Source: Caldifarciminota bacterium
GTDB taxonomy: Bacteria > WOR-3 > Hydrothermia > WGAB01
DNA length: 5,900 nucleotides
Assembly: GCA_015489295.1 (NCBI GenBank)
Contig: WGAB01000123.1
Coordinates: 1-5,900, forward strand
Reading direction: 5' to 3'
Below are positions 1 to 5,900 of the stretch, in pieces; the stretch's first letter is position 1, and every line of letters begins with the position of its first letter. Below the pieces are notes generated by a model, which was not told the DNA's origin, did no database searches, and was given only the letters and a program-made list of their open reading frames with translations. The translations under genes were made by a program, and so were the position numbers.

Positions 1-1700
1 CCGAGGTGCAGTATCTCGCCACCTCGGCCACCATCGGCAACCCTGCGGAGCACGCCCGCAATCTCCTGGGCGAACCCTTCCAGGTGATCCGCGAGAGCGG
101 CGCACCCCAGGGCCGCAAGCACTTCCTGTTCTGGATGCCACCCCTTGTGGACCCTGAGCACGGAATCCGGGCCAACTACCTGGAGGAGACCTATCAGCTG
201 GCCCGGTTCCTTTACGAGCACGGCGTGAAGACCATCGTGTTCGCTCGGAGCCGTTTGAATGTGGAGGTGCTGCTGGAAAAGCTCAAAAAGGCCGTGGTGC
301 GCCGGGCCGACCAGCAGGACCGCATTGCCTCGTACCGGGGCGGCTACCTGCCCAGGGAACGCCGGGCCATTGAGGAGGGGCTCCGGGAAGGCCGGATCCA
401 CCTGGTGGTGTCCACCAACGCCCTGGAACTGGGCGTGGACATCGGAAGCCTGGATGCCGCCGTGCTGGCGGGCTATCCCGGTACCATCGCCTCCACCTGG
501 CAGCAGGCGGGCCGCGCCGGTCGCCGCCAGGGCGAGTCACTGGCTGTCCTCGTGGCCACTGCCGCGCCAGTGGACCAGTTCCTGGCCCAGCACCCGGAAT
601 ACCTGTTTGAGGAGAGCCCGGAGCAGGCCCTCATTGACCCCAATAACCTGCTCATCCTGATGCAGCACCTCAAGTGCGCAGCCTTTGAACTGCCCTTCCA
701 GGAGGGCGAGGCCTTCGGCGACGCCGACATCGCGCCCCTCCTGGCTTTCCTGGAGGAGCAGGGCGTGCTCTATAAGAGCGAGGGCCGGTACCACTGGACC
801 TCGGAGCACTTCCCGGCCGACGAGTTCTCCCTGCGCACCGTGTCTGAGGAGAACTTTGTGGTGGTGGACCAAACTGGCAGCCGGCCCCGGATCATCGGCG
901 AGGTGGACTTCCATTCGGCCCCCATGCTGCTCCATCCCCATGCCATTTACCTGCACGGCGGCAAGCAGTACGAGGTGCAGCGCCTGGACTACACCGAGCG
1001 CAAGGCCTATGTGCGGGAGGTGTCGGTGGAGTACTACACCGACGCCCTGGACTACACCCGCGTGCGGGTGCTGGAACCCTTTGAGGAGGCCGTGCAGGGC
1101 CCGGTGGCCGCCCGGTTCGGCGATGTGCTGGTGACCCGCAAGGTGGTGGGCTTCAAAAAGGTGCGCATGACCACCTTTGAGAATGTGGGCTTCGGCCGGG
1201 TGCACCTGCCCGAAGACGAGATGCATACCACCGCCTTCTGGCTCACCTTAGAGCCCGAGGTGTTCCAGGGGCTCGGCCTGGACCGCCGCGACCTGGAACT
1301 CGGCCTCTGGGGTATCCTGCATCTGCTGCGGTCCCTCGGCCCCCTGTTCCTCATGTGCGACCCCAACGACCTGGGGGTGCACCTGGGCACGGAGCGGGGC
1401 ACCTGGGCCACCGAACCCGGCAATCCGGTGCGGCTGGAAGGAGCCCCGGAGGGCGCCTCGCCCGAGTTCCGGCCCACCCTGTACGTGTACGAAACCTTCC
1501 CGGGCGGCACGGGCCTGGCCGAGGGGTTCTATGTGGAGCGGCAACGCATCCTGGAGGCGGCCCTGGAACGGGTGCGGTCCTGCGGCTGCGACCGCGGGTG
1601 CCCCTCCTGCGTGGGTCCGGCCCTCTACGGCAACCGGAAACAGAGCGCCCGGCTGTTGCTGGAGCGCATCCTTGCAAGGACAAACCCCGAGGACCTATAA
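1..1700 (+). CDS. MrfA/YprA-like superfamily 2 DEAD/DEAH helicase with C-terminal DUF1998 (MZB) zinc domain; 5' end outside window
   Basis: This is the C-terminal part of an ATP-dependent nucleic acid helicase. The frame is open to the left edge (first full codon at 3-5), so the start, Walker A and DEAH motifs lie upstream. Numbering residues from the Val codon at 6, I see motif III SAT (7-9), a motif IV-like TIVFARSR (76-83), YRGGY followed by an RERR element (110-120), motif V STNALELGVDIG (136-147) and motif VI QQAGRAGRR (166-174). The C-terminus has four cysteines, C526, C528, C532 and C535, in a C-x-C-x3-C-x2-C pattern typical of the DUF1998 domain of Bacillus subtilis MrfA (YprA), a 3'-5' helicase in mitomycin C damage repair, related to yeast Hrq1. 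The visible part fits the post-motif III length of that family and looks intact. Role in repair is inferred from family. A phage-defence DUF1998 helicase is less likely, since no defence genes adjoin it here. Citrate synthase follows 52 bases downstream. Confidence 0.9.
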   Translation, partial: EVQYLATSATIGNPAEHARNLLGEPFQVIRESGAPQGRKHFLFWMPPLVDPEHGIRANYLEETYQLARFLYEHGVKTIVFARSRLNVEVLLEKLKKAVVRRADQQDRIASYRGGYLPRERRAIEEGLREGRIHLVVSTNALELGVDIGSLDAAVLAGYPGTIASTWQQAGRAGRRQGESLAVLVATAAPVDQFLAQHPEYLFEESPEQALIDPNNLLILMQHLKCAAFELPFQEGEAFGDADIAPLLAFLEEQGVLYKSEGRYHWTSEHFPADEFSLRTVSEENFVVVDQTGSRPRIIGEVDFHSAPMLLHPHAIYLHGGKQYEVQRLDYTERKAYVREVSVEYYTDALDYTRVRVLEPFEEAVQGPVAARFGDVLVTRKVVGFKKVRMTTFENVGFGRVHLPEDEMHTTAFWLTLEPEVFQGLGLDRRDLELGLWGILHLLRSLGPLFLMCDPNDLGVHLGTERGTWATEPGNPVRLEGAPEGASPEFRPTLYVYETFPGGTGLAEGFYVERQRILEAALERVRSCGCDRGCPSCVGPALYGNRKQSARLLLERILARTNPEDL

Positions 1701-1701
1701 T
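1672..1701 (+). promoter_or_regulatory. Sigma70-type promoter for citrate synthase, overlapping the helicase stop codon
   Basis: A perfect TATAAT at 1696-1701 contains the TAA stop of the helicase gene. TTGCAA at 1672-1677 (four of six matches to TTGACA) lies 18 bases upstream, within the normal spacing. Transcription would begin near 1707-1709, giving a leader of about 45 bases before the citrate synthase start at 1753. The -35 element is inside the helicase coding sequence. Prediction by eye only. Confidence 0.6.
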
Positions 1702-1740
1702 CGGTGATGGCAGCAGATGGAAAACCGGCCTCAAAACCAC

Positions 1741-1746
1741 AGGAGG
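1741..1746 (+). promoter_or_regulatory. Shine-Dalgarno site that fixes the citrate synthase start
   Basis: AGGAGG lies six bases before the ATG at 1753, an ideal spacing. The in-frame ATG at 1717 has no such site and would sit only about ten bases from the predicted transcript start. The 12 residues it would add are not conserved-looking. The start at 1753 is therefore preferred. Confidence 0.85.
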
Positions 1747-1752
1747 CGTGTC

Positions 1753-3072
1753 ATGGCTTTCAAAGAAAAACTCCGCGAAAAGATCCTGCAAAGGGTAGAG
1801 GAGACCCATGACTTCCGGGAGAAGTACGATTCGGTGGTGATCTCGGAAGTCACGGTGAAGCAGGCTTACGGCGGCATGCGGGGCGTGCGGTGCATGGTGT
1901 GGGAGGGGTCGTACCTGGATCCCTTTGAGGGCATCCGGTTCCGGGGATACACCATTCCCGAGGTCCGCAAACTCCTGCCCAAGGCTCCGGGCGGCCACGA
2001 ACCCCTGCCCGAGGGCATCCTGTACCTCCTGGCCACCGGCGAGCTGCCTACCGAACAGGATGTCCGCGAGATCCAGGAGGAGTTCAAAAAGCGCATGGAG
2101 GTGCCCGGCTACGTGTTTGACATGATCCGGGCGCTGCCCCGGGATTCCCATCCCATGACCCTCTTTTCCCTGGGCATCCTGGCCATGCGCATGGATTCCA
2201 AGTTCGCCAAAGCCTACGCCGAGGGCATCTCCAAGGCCGAGTACTGGGAGTACATGTACGAGGACGTGCTGGACCTGCTGGCCCGGCTGCCCCGGGTGGC
2301 CGCCTTTGTGTACCGCTATCTCTACCGCGACGACCAGCAGATCGAGCCCGATCCCTCGCTGGACTGGGCGGCCAACTTCGCCCACATGCTGGGCTACGAC
2401 AATCCCGAGGTCTATGAACTCATGCGCCTCTATCTGGTGCTGCACTCCGACCACGAGGGCGGCAACGTGAGCGCGCACACCGGGCACCTGGTGGCCTCGG
2501 CCCTGTCCGATGCCTATTACGCGCTGTCGGCGGCCATGAACGGCCTGGCCGGGCCGCTGCACGGCCTGGCCAACCAGGAGGTGCTCCGCTGGATCCTGGA
2601 ACTCAAGAAGAGCTTCGGCGACCGGATGCCCACCAAGGCCGATATCGAGCGGTACGCCTGGGATACCCTGAACGCCGGGCGGGTGATCCCCGGCTATGGC
2701 CATGCGGTGCTGCGGCGGACCGACCCGCGGTACACCGCCTTCCGGGAGTTCGCCCTCAAGTACATGCCCGACGACGAACTGTTCCGCATCGTGAGCATGC
2801 TCTACGAGGTGATCCCCAACGTGCTGAAGCAGCATGGCAAGGCCAAGAACCCATGGCCCAATGTGGACGCCCATTCCGGCGTGTTGCTGTACCACTACGG
2901 CATCCGGGAGTTCCCGTATTACACCGTGTTCTTTGGGGTGTCGCGGGCCATCGGTATCCTGAGCCAGTTGATCTGGGACCGTGCCCTGGGCCTGCCCATT
3001 GAGCGCCCCAAGTCCGTCACCCTGGAGTGGCTGAAGGAATACGTGAAGGAGAAGGAACAGGAGGCCAAGTAG
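1753..3072 (+). CDS. gltA: Citrate (Si)-synthase, eukaryote-like type
   Basis: The enzyme condenses oxaloacetate and acetyl-CoA to citrate and CoA, the entry step of the TCA cycle, in the cytoplasm. The product is 439 residues and collinear with mitochondrial citrate synthase, minus the targeting peptide. The three catalytic residues are H270 (in [10 protein letters not shown]), H317 (in [14 protein letters not shown]) and D372 (in [11 protein letters not shown]), matching pig H274, H320 and D375. The substrate-binding residues H234 (HSDHEGGN), R326, R398 (FGVSRAIG) and R418 (IERPKS) are also present. This is the type described in Geobacteraceae as similar to eukaryotic enzymes, and it differs from the hexameric NADH-inhibited GltA of enterobacteria. 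A dimer is expected from the family. It appears to have its own promoter at 1672-1701 and is probably monocistronic, because repeats and convergent genes follow. Function is secure; the symbol gltA is used in the general sense. Confidence 0.97.
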   Translation: MAFKEKLREKILQRVEETHDFREKYDSVVISEVTVKQAYGGMRGVRCMVWEGSYLDPFEGIRFRGYTIPEVRKLLPKAPGGHEPLPEGILYLLATGELPTEQDVREIQEEFKKRMEVPGYVFDMIRALPRDSHPMTLFSLGILAMRMDSKFAKAYAEGISKAEYWEYMYEDVLDLLARLPRVAAFVYRYLYRDDQQIEPDPSLDWAANFAHMLGYDNPEVYELMRLYLVLHSDHEGGNVSAHTGHLVASALSDAYYALSAAMNGLAGPLHGLANQEVLRWILELKKSFGDRMPTKADIERYAWDTLNAGRVIPGYGHAVLRRTDPRYTAFREFALKYMPDDELFRIVSMLYEVIPNVLKQHGKAKNPWPNVDAHSGVLLYHYGIREFPYYTVFFGVSRAIGILSQLIWDRALGLPIERPKSVTLEWLKEYVKEKEQEAK

Positions 3073-3098
3073 CAGCCCGACGGGGTGTCGTCTGATCT

Positions 3099-3121
3099 GT
3101 AGGAGCGGCTTTAGCTGCGAT
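3099..3121 (+). repeat. Isolated REP-like palindrome just after citrate synthase
   Basis: The element begins GTAGGA and has the stem GCGGC, loop TTTA and second arm GCTGC, so the central stem pair is G-T. It starts 26 bases after the citrate synthase stop codon. It has the orientation of the forward elements in the array but no partner immediately to its left. It could stabilise the 3' end of the citrate synthase mRNA; no T-tract follows, so it is not a classical terminator. The 53 bases between it and the next element (3122-3174) show no recognisable feature. Confidence 0.75.
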
Positions 3122-3174
3122 CGGCCCATCAGGAACGGTCGTCGGCGGACGCCCAGGCCGTTGTCAATGAAAAA

Positions 3175-3229
3175 ATCGCCGCTAAAGCGGTTCCTACGAA
3201 TCTCTGGTAGGAGCGGCTTCAGCCGCGAC
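3175..3229. repeat. Inverted REP-like pair 1
   Basis: The reverse element is at 3175-3197 and the forward element at 3207-3229, with a 9-base spacer. The reverse copy carries a change (TTCCTAC instead of CTCCTAC) that mismatches the terminal stem pair. The forward copy has loop TTCA instead of TTTA. This is the most divergent pair. Confidence 0.85.
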
Positions 3230-3272
3230 AAACCAAGTGTCCCCTCCCGCCGGAAAGAGGGGTGCATGGTGT

Positions 3273-3295
3273 CTTCGCTCTGTTCAGAGACGGAG
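3273..3295. repeat. Linker hairpin, unit 1
   Basis: CTTCG-CTCTG, loop TT, CAGAG, a bulged A, then CGGAG. Ten pairs form, one of them a T-G wobble in the outer arm. Equivalent sites are 3420-3442 in unit 2 and 3571-3593 in unit 3. Confidence 0.55.
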
Positions 3296-3323
3296 CCAGG
3301 GGGGATCTGGAACAGGGATTGCG

Positions 3324-3378
3324 ATCGCCGCTAAAGCGGCTCCTACGAATTTCTGGTAGGAGCGGCTTTAGCCGCGAC
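3324..3378. repeat. Inverted REP-like pair 2
   Basis: The reverse element is at 3324-3346, the spacer is GAATTTCTG, and the forward element is at 3356-3378. Both stems are perfect: GCCGC/GCGGC in the reverse copy and GCGGC/GCCGC in the forward copy. Confidence 0.9.
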
Positions 3379-3419
3379 AAACCAAGTGTCCTCTCCCGCC
3401 GGAAAGGGTGGCGTGGTGT

Positions 3420-3442
3420 CTTCGCTCTGTTGAGAGACGGAG
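3420..3442. repeat. Linker hairpin, unit 2
   Basis: Same position as the unit 1 hairpin, but the right inner arm reads GAGAG instead of CAGAG. This loses the pair next to the loop; the remaining arm is still able to fold. Confidence 0.45.
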
Positions 3443-3474
3443 TTGCGGGGTGGGATTCTGGAACAGGGATTGCG

Positions 3475-3529
3475 ATCGCCGCTAAAGCGGCTCCTACAAG
3501 CCTCTGGTAGGAGCGGCTTTAGCCGCGAC
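3475..3529. repeat. Inverted REP-like pair 3
   Basis: The reverse element is at 3475-3497 and the forward element at 3507-3529. The elements are identical to pair 2, but the 9-base spacer is AAGCCTCTG, so the spacer varies while the palindromes are kept. Confidence 0.9.
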
Positions 3530-3570
3530 AAACCAAGTGTCCTCTCCCGCCGGAAAGGGTGGCGTGGTGT

Positions 3571-3593
3571 CTTCGCTCTGTTCAGAGACGAAG
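3571..3593. repeat. Linker hairpin, unit 3
   Basis: CTTCG-CTCTG, loop TT, CAGAG, bulged A, CGAAG. All ten pairs are Watson-Crick, because the outer arm reads CGAAG rather than the CGGAG of the other units. Confidence 0.55.
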
Positions 3594-3625
3594 CTGCGGG
3601 GTGGGATTCTGGAACAGGGATTGCA

Positions 3626-3680
3626 ATCGCCGCTAAAGCGGCTCCTACGAATTTCTGGTAGGAGCGGCTTTAGCCGCGAC
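3626..3680. repeat. Inverted REP-like pair 4
   Basis: The reverse element is at 3626-3648, the spacer is GAATTTCTG and the forward element is at 3658-3680. The elements and spacer match pair 2. The linker that follows is shortened: compared with unit 1, about 11 bases between GGTGCA and CTCTG are missing, removing the left outer arm of the linker hairpin (remaining part 3718-3735). Confidence 0.9.
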
Positions 3681-3753
3681 AAACCAAGTGTCCCTTCCCG
3701 CCGGAAAGGGGGGTGCACTCTGTTCAGAGGCGGAGCCGCGACGGCGATATCGT

Positions 3754-3772
3754 CCCCTCCCTCTGGGAGGGG
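3754..3772. repeat. GC-rich perfect hairpin between the array and the glycosyltransferase stop
   Basis: CCCCTCCC, loop TCT, GGGAGGGG: an eight-pair perfect stem with a three-base loop, 18 bases beyond the glycosyltransferase stop codon. A second GAGGGGAGGGG tract follows at 3777-3787. No T-tract follows on either strand, so a role as a terminator for either convergent gene is possible but unproven. It resembles, from memory, a CCCTC...GAGGG intergenic repeat family common in proteobacteria. Confidence 0.6.
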
Positions 3773-3790
3773 ATTGAGGGGAGGGGCATT

Positions 3791-4867
3791 TCAGCGGACC
3801 AGGGCCTGCATCTCCTGGTACACCCGCTCAATGTGGCATTCCCAGCAGGCCTTTTCCTGTACCAGGGCCTTGTTGATCTCACGGGCCCGGGCGATGAGGT
3901 CGGGGTGTGCCATGGCCCGACGGATCTGGCGGGCCAGGTCCTGGGGGTTGCCCGGTTCAAACAAAAGGCCGTTGAAGCCGTCCAGAATCCACTCGCGGTT
4001 GGCCGGCAGGTCGGACACGATGGGGAACACGCCCAGCGCCATGGCCTCCAGGAGCGACACCGAGGTGGAATCCACGAGCGAGGCCGAAAGGTACAGGTGC
4101 CCCTGGGCCACGGTTTCCATGAGCCGGTCGTAGGGCAGGAACCCGGTGAACCGGACCCGCTCGCGGAGGGCTGGCCGTTCGGCCACATAGGCCCGCACCC
4201 GGGGGCCCAGGGAGCCGTCGGAGGCCAGGATCAGGCGCACGGGCACGCCCTCCTGGATCAGGTGTTCCACGGCCTGTACCGTCGTAAAGGGGTCCATGTC
4301 CGGCGCAAGGCGCCGGTGGGACACCAGAACCCAGGTATCCTCGGGCTTCCGAAAGGGGGGCAAAGGCCGGTTCCGTAGCGTTTCGGAAACCCCCCAGGTG
4401 ATCACGGTAATGCGGTCGCGGGGATAGCCGTAGCGTTCCACCAGCCGATCGCGCATCACCAGGGCGTCCACAGCGATGTGGTCGGCATGGCCCACAATGA
4501 AGCGGAAGGCGCGGCGATGGAACGGGGTTTTCTCGGCCGTGAGCAGGATGTCGGAGCCCCAGCCTGCCAGGTACACGGGCCGACCTCCGGCCGTGAGGGC
4601 AGCAAGGAGCCCGTAGTTGGGCATGTTCACGGGGTTCAGCACATCGGGGTTGATGCGCTCAATCACGCGTTTGACCCGGTCGGCGGTCAAAGCGTACCGG
4701 AAGGTCAGGTTCTGGATGCGGGGCGGCACATAGATCCATCGGTCGCGGGATTCCCTGGGCGGCTCCAGGGAAAGGGCATAGACCTCGCCGGGGTTCAGGC
4801 GTTCTAAGGCTTCAACCCATCGGGGAGTGTGGAAGGAGGCGAGGTCGGCCAGCACCAGGATGCGCAT
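3791..4867 (-). CDS. GT-B glycosyltransferase, family 4-like (group 1)
   Basis: The 358-residue product probably transfers a sugar from a nucleotide donor to a glycan or lipid acceptor at the cytoplasmic side of the membrane; donor and acceptor cannot be told. The N-terminus MRILVLADLASFHTPRW is a typical GT-B first Rossmann strand. GWGSDIL (102-108) is common in GT4 proteins, SHRRLAPDMDP (183-193) opens the donor-binding domain, TGFLPYDRL lies at 241-249, and the signature region is SASLVDSTSVSLLEAMALG (261-279). The usual E-x7-E motif reads D266-x7-E274. There is no signal peptide or clear membrane segment. The ATG at 4867 is the first start after an in-frame stop; no good Shine-Dalgarno site precedes it, and the upstream gene ends six bases earlier, so translational coupling is likely. 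Family is secure; the pathway is unknown. Confidence 0.88.
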   Translation of the reverse strand: MRILVLADLASFHTPRWVEALERLNPGEVYALSLEPPRESRDRWIYVPPRIQNLTFRYALTADRVKRVIERINPDVLNPVNMPNYGLLAALTAGGRPVYLAGWGSDILLTAEKTPFHRRAFRFIVGHADHIAVDALVMRDRLVERYGYPRDRITVITWGVSETLRNRPLPPFRKPEDTWVLVSHRRLAPDMDPFTTVQAVEHLIQEGVPVRLILASDGSLGPRVRAYVAERPALRERVRFTGFLPYDRLMETVAQGHLYLSASLVDSTSVSLLEAMALGVFPIVSDLPANREWILDGFNGLLFEPGNPQDLARQIRRAMAHPDLIARAREINKALVQEKACWECHIERVYQEMQALVR

Positions 4868-4873
4868 GGGGCA

Positions 4874-5900
4874 TCACGACGCGATGAAGGTGAAGTTTTC
4901 CACCACCAGGTGGGGCACCAGGAGATGGGCCGAGTACTTTTCCGTGAGGGTGAGGGTGTGGGTGGCATCGGCCACCGAAGACAGGATGTCCAGGATGCTG
5001 ACCAGAAATCGCATGTCCTGCACGCCGCCCTTGACCTGGCCGTCTTCCACCAGCAGGGTGCCGTCGCGGGTGGTGCCGGTCACCTGGGTGCGGAAGGGGT
5101 TAAAGAAGTTCACATACCACAGGTGGCTCACCCACAGGGCCCGTTTTTGGCGGGCCAGGAGATCCTGCAGCGTGCCGGAGCCCTCGGCGGTCAGCACCAG
5201 GTTTTTGGGATAGGGACCGTAGGCGTTGTCCGGCCGGAGCGCGTGGCCGGTGCTCCGGGTGCCAGCCTTGTGGGCCCAGTAGGTGTCAAACACACCCTGC
5301 CGGGCGATGCCGTGGTCCACGATGACCACCCGCTGTTTGGGCACCCCCTCGTAGTCAAAGGGCATGCCGCAGGTATTGGGGTTCAAAGCATCGTCCACGA
5401 TGGTCACCCGCTCGCTCATGATCCGCTGGCCGGGCCGCAGGAAACTCCAGTGCTGGGCGATGGTGCGGCCGCCGAAGCCCATGAAGGCCAGAAATAGCAG
5501 CAGATGGCCCACGGCCGGCGGATCCAGGATCACAGTGTAGGACCCGGGCGGCAACGTTTGGGGCTGGGACGCCTGGTCGGCCCGCCACACGGCGTGCTCC
5601 AGCAGGGTTTCAATGGGCAGATGGTGAATGGAGCGGTGCACGCCCATGGCAAAGCCGTGCCCGCCCCTGGGGCTTTCCACGATCACCTTGAAGCCGGCCA
5701 GGGTTTGGCGAAAGGCCTTTTCAATGTGGGTGGAGGTGACCACCGCGGTGGTGCGGGTACGGGTGTCCAGGGTGCCAAAGACCCGATAGCCGGCCTTCTG
5801 GAGGGGTTTCAGGAGTTTTTCGAGTTCGGCGCCCTTTTCGCGGGGCCCGAAGTGGTAGGTGGCGGCGTCAAAGCCCGGCAACGGGCGGTGGGGCCGGTCC
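4874..5900 (-). CDS. TldE/PmbA-like protein of the TldD/PmbA modulator-of-gyrase family; 5' end outside window
   Basis: This is the C-terminal part of a TldD/TldE family protein. TldE pairs with the metalloprotease TldD and shapes its chamber; in E. coli the pair processes microcin B17 and degrades CcdA. The frame stays open past the TTG at 5881 to the right edge, so the true start is upstream and roughly the first 100 residues are missing by comparison with the family. Counting from 5881, visible hallmarks are YTVILDPPAVGHLL (115-128), the small glycine-rich MGFGGRTIAQHWSFL (134-148), DYEGVPKQRVVIVDHG (176-191), GSGTLQDLL (234-242) and the C-terminal TGTTRDGTLLVEDGQVKG (268-285) with RFLVSILDIL. 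No HExxxH zinc motif is present in this portion, which favours TldE over TldD. The glycosyltransferase follows six bases later in the same frame. Cytoplasmic; its substrate here is unknown. Confidence 0.85.
   Translation of the reverse strand, partial: DRPHRPLPGFDAATYHFGPREKGAELEKLLKPLQKAGYRVFGTLDTRTRTTAVVTSTHIEKAFRQTLAGFKVIVESPRGGHGFAMGVHRSIHHLPIETLLEHAVWRADQASQPQTLPPGSYTVILDPPAVGHLLLFLAFMGFGGRTIAQHWSFLRPGQRIMSERVTIVDDALNPNTCGMPFDYEGVPKQRVVIVDHGIARQGVFDTYWAHKAGTRSTGHALRPDNAYGPYPKNLVLTAEGSGTLQDLLARQKRALWVSHLWYVNFFNPFRTQVTGTTRDGTLLVEDGQVKGGVQDMRFLVSILDILSSVADATHTLTLTEKYSAHLLVPHLVVENFTFIAS

Larger units (their letters stand above)
3175..3752. repeat. Tandem array of composite palindromic units, about 151-base period (BIME-like)
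   Basis: Three complete units begin at 3175, 3324 and 3475, spaced 149 and 151 bases apart. A fourth begins at 3626 (151 bases on) and is truncated. Each unit is a reverse REP-like palindrome, a 9-base spacer, a forward REP-like palindrome, then a linker starting AAACCAAGTGTCC. The linker includes a CCCGCCGGAAAG segment and a hairpin around CTCTGTTCAGAG. Units two and three differ at only about eight positions by hand count, indicating recent duplication. Small open frames here on both strands encode repetitive, low-complexity translations of the palindromes and are not genes. The array lies between the convergent 3' ends of citrate synthase and the glycosyltransferase. Such inverted REP pairs are called BIMEs in gamma-proteobacteria and are mobilised by RAYT transposases; no RAYT gene is in this window. 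Confidence 0.9.

Noticed and set aside
1717..1752. Earlier ATG start for citrate synthase
   Set aside because: It has no Shine-Dalgarno site and lies too close to the predicted transcript start; the ATG at 1753 follows AGGAGG at ideal spacing.
3073..3121. Classical intrinsic terminator after citrate synthase
   Set aside because: A hairpin exists at 3099-3121 but no run of T follows, so only a 3'-end stabilising role is suggested.
1351..3267. A 638-codon open frame on the minus strand, antisense to citrate synthase
   Set aside because: It runs opposite a well-supported citrate synthase, has a repetitive H, G, V and Q-rich translation with no family features, and is expected from codon bias in GC-rich DNA.
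3321..3328. GCGATCGC octamer, similar to the cyanobacterial HIP1 element
   Set aside because: It arises at the edge of the reverse palindrome, occurs only in units 2 and 3, and is absent from the genes, so it is a by-product of the repeat.
3175..3680. CRISPR array
   Set aside because: The repeats are inverted pairs with an almost constant 100-base linker rather than unique 30-40 base spacers between direct repeats, and no cas genes are present.
3262..3718. Several 60-80 codon open frames on both strands within the repeat array
   Set aside because: They are translations of the palindromic repeat (for example RLKPLLPE and VAAKAAPT), repeat with the array and have no ribosome binding sites.
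3713..4378. A 221-codon plus-strand frame opposite the glycosyltransferase
   Set aside because: It is a shadow of the minus-strand gene and lacks any recognisable domain.

Overview
This is a GC-rich bacterial chromosome segment. It holds four recognisable protein genes, two of them cut by the window edges, and one 718-base intergenic stretch filled with structured repeats. A consensus-like sigma70-type promoter (TTGCAA, 18 bases, TATAAT) and a strong AGGAGG ribosome binding site point to an ordinary bacterium. The lineage cannot be fixed from the window. The eukaryote-type citrate synthase is known from Geobacteraceae and some other bacteria. The GTAG-headed palindromic repeats resemble REP elements best known from gamma-proteobacteria such as Pseudomonas, Stenotrophomonas and Xanthomonas. 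I therefore leave the taxon open.

Layout. Bases 1-1700 (+) are the C-terminal part of a superfamily 2 helicase of the MrfA/YprA type, ending in a four-cysteine DUF1998/MZB zinc domain. A promoter overlaps its stop codon and serves the next gene, citrate synthase (1753-3072, +), which has all catalytic residues. Bases 3073-3790 carry no credible gene. They hold one isolated REP-like palindrome, then a tandem array with a period of about 151 bases in which each unit carries an inverted pair of REP-like palindromes and a further hairpin, and finally a GC-rich perfect hairpin. On the minus strand, a TldE/PmbA-like protein (5900 down to 4874, start outside the window) is followed six bases later, in the same reading frame, by a family-4-like glycosyltransferase (4867-3791). 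The array thus lies between the convergent 3' ends of citrate synthase and the glycosyltransferase.

How the parts work together. The helicase (probable DNA repair) and citrate synthase (entry to the TCA cycle) share a strand but have no obvious functional link, and the promoter suggests separate expression. The TldE-like protein and the glycosyltransferase are probably co-transcribed. TldE normally works with TldD, which may lie just beyond the right edge. I see no undescribed multi-gene system. The most notable content is the repeat array, where a central stem base pair is flipped between the two orientations while pairing is kept, which supports selection on the folded form.
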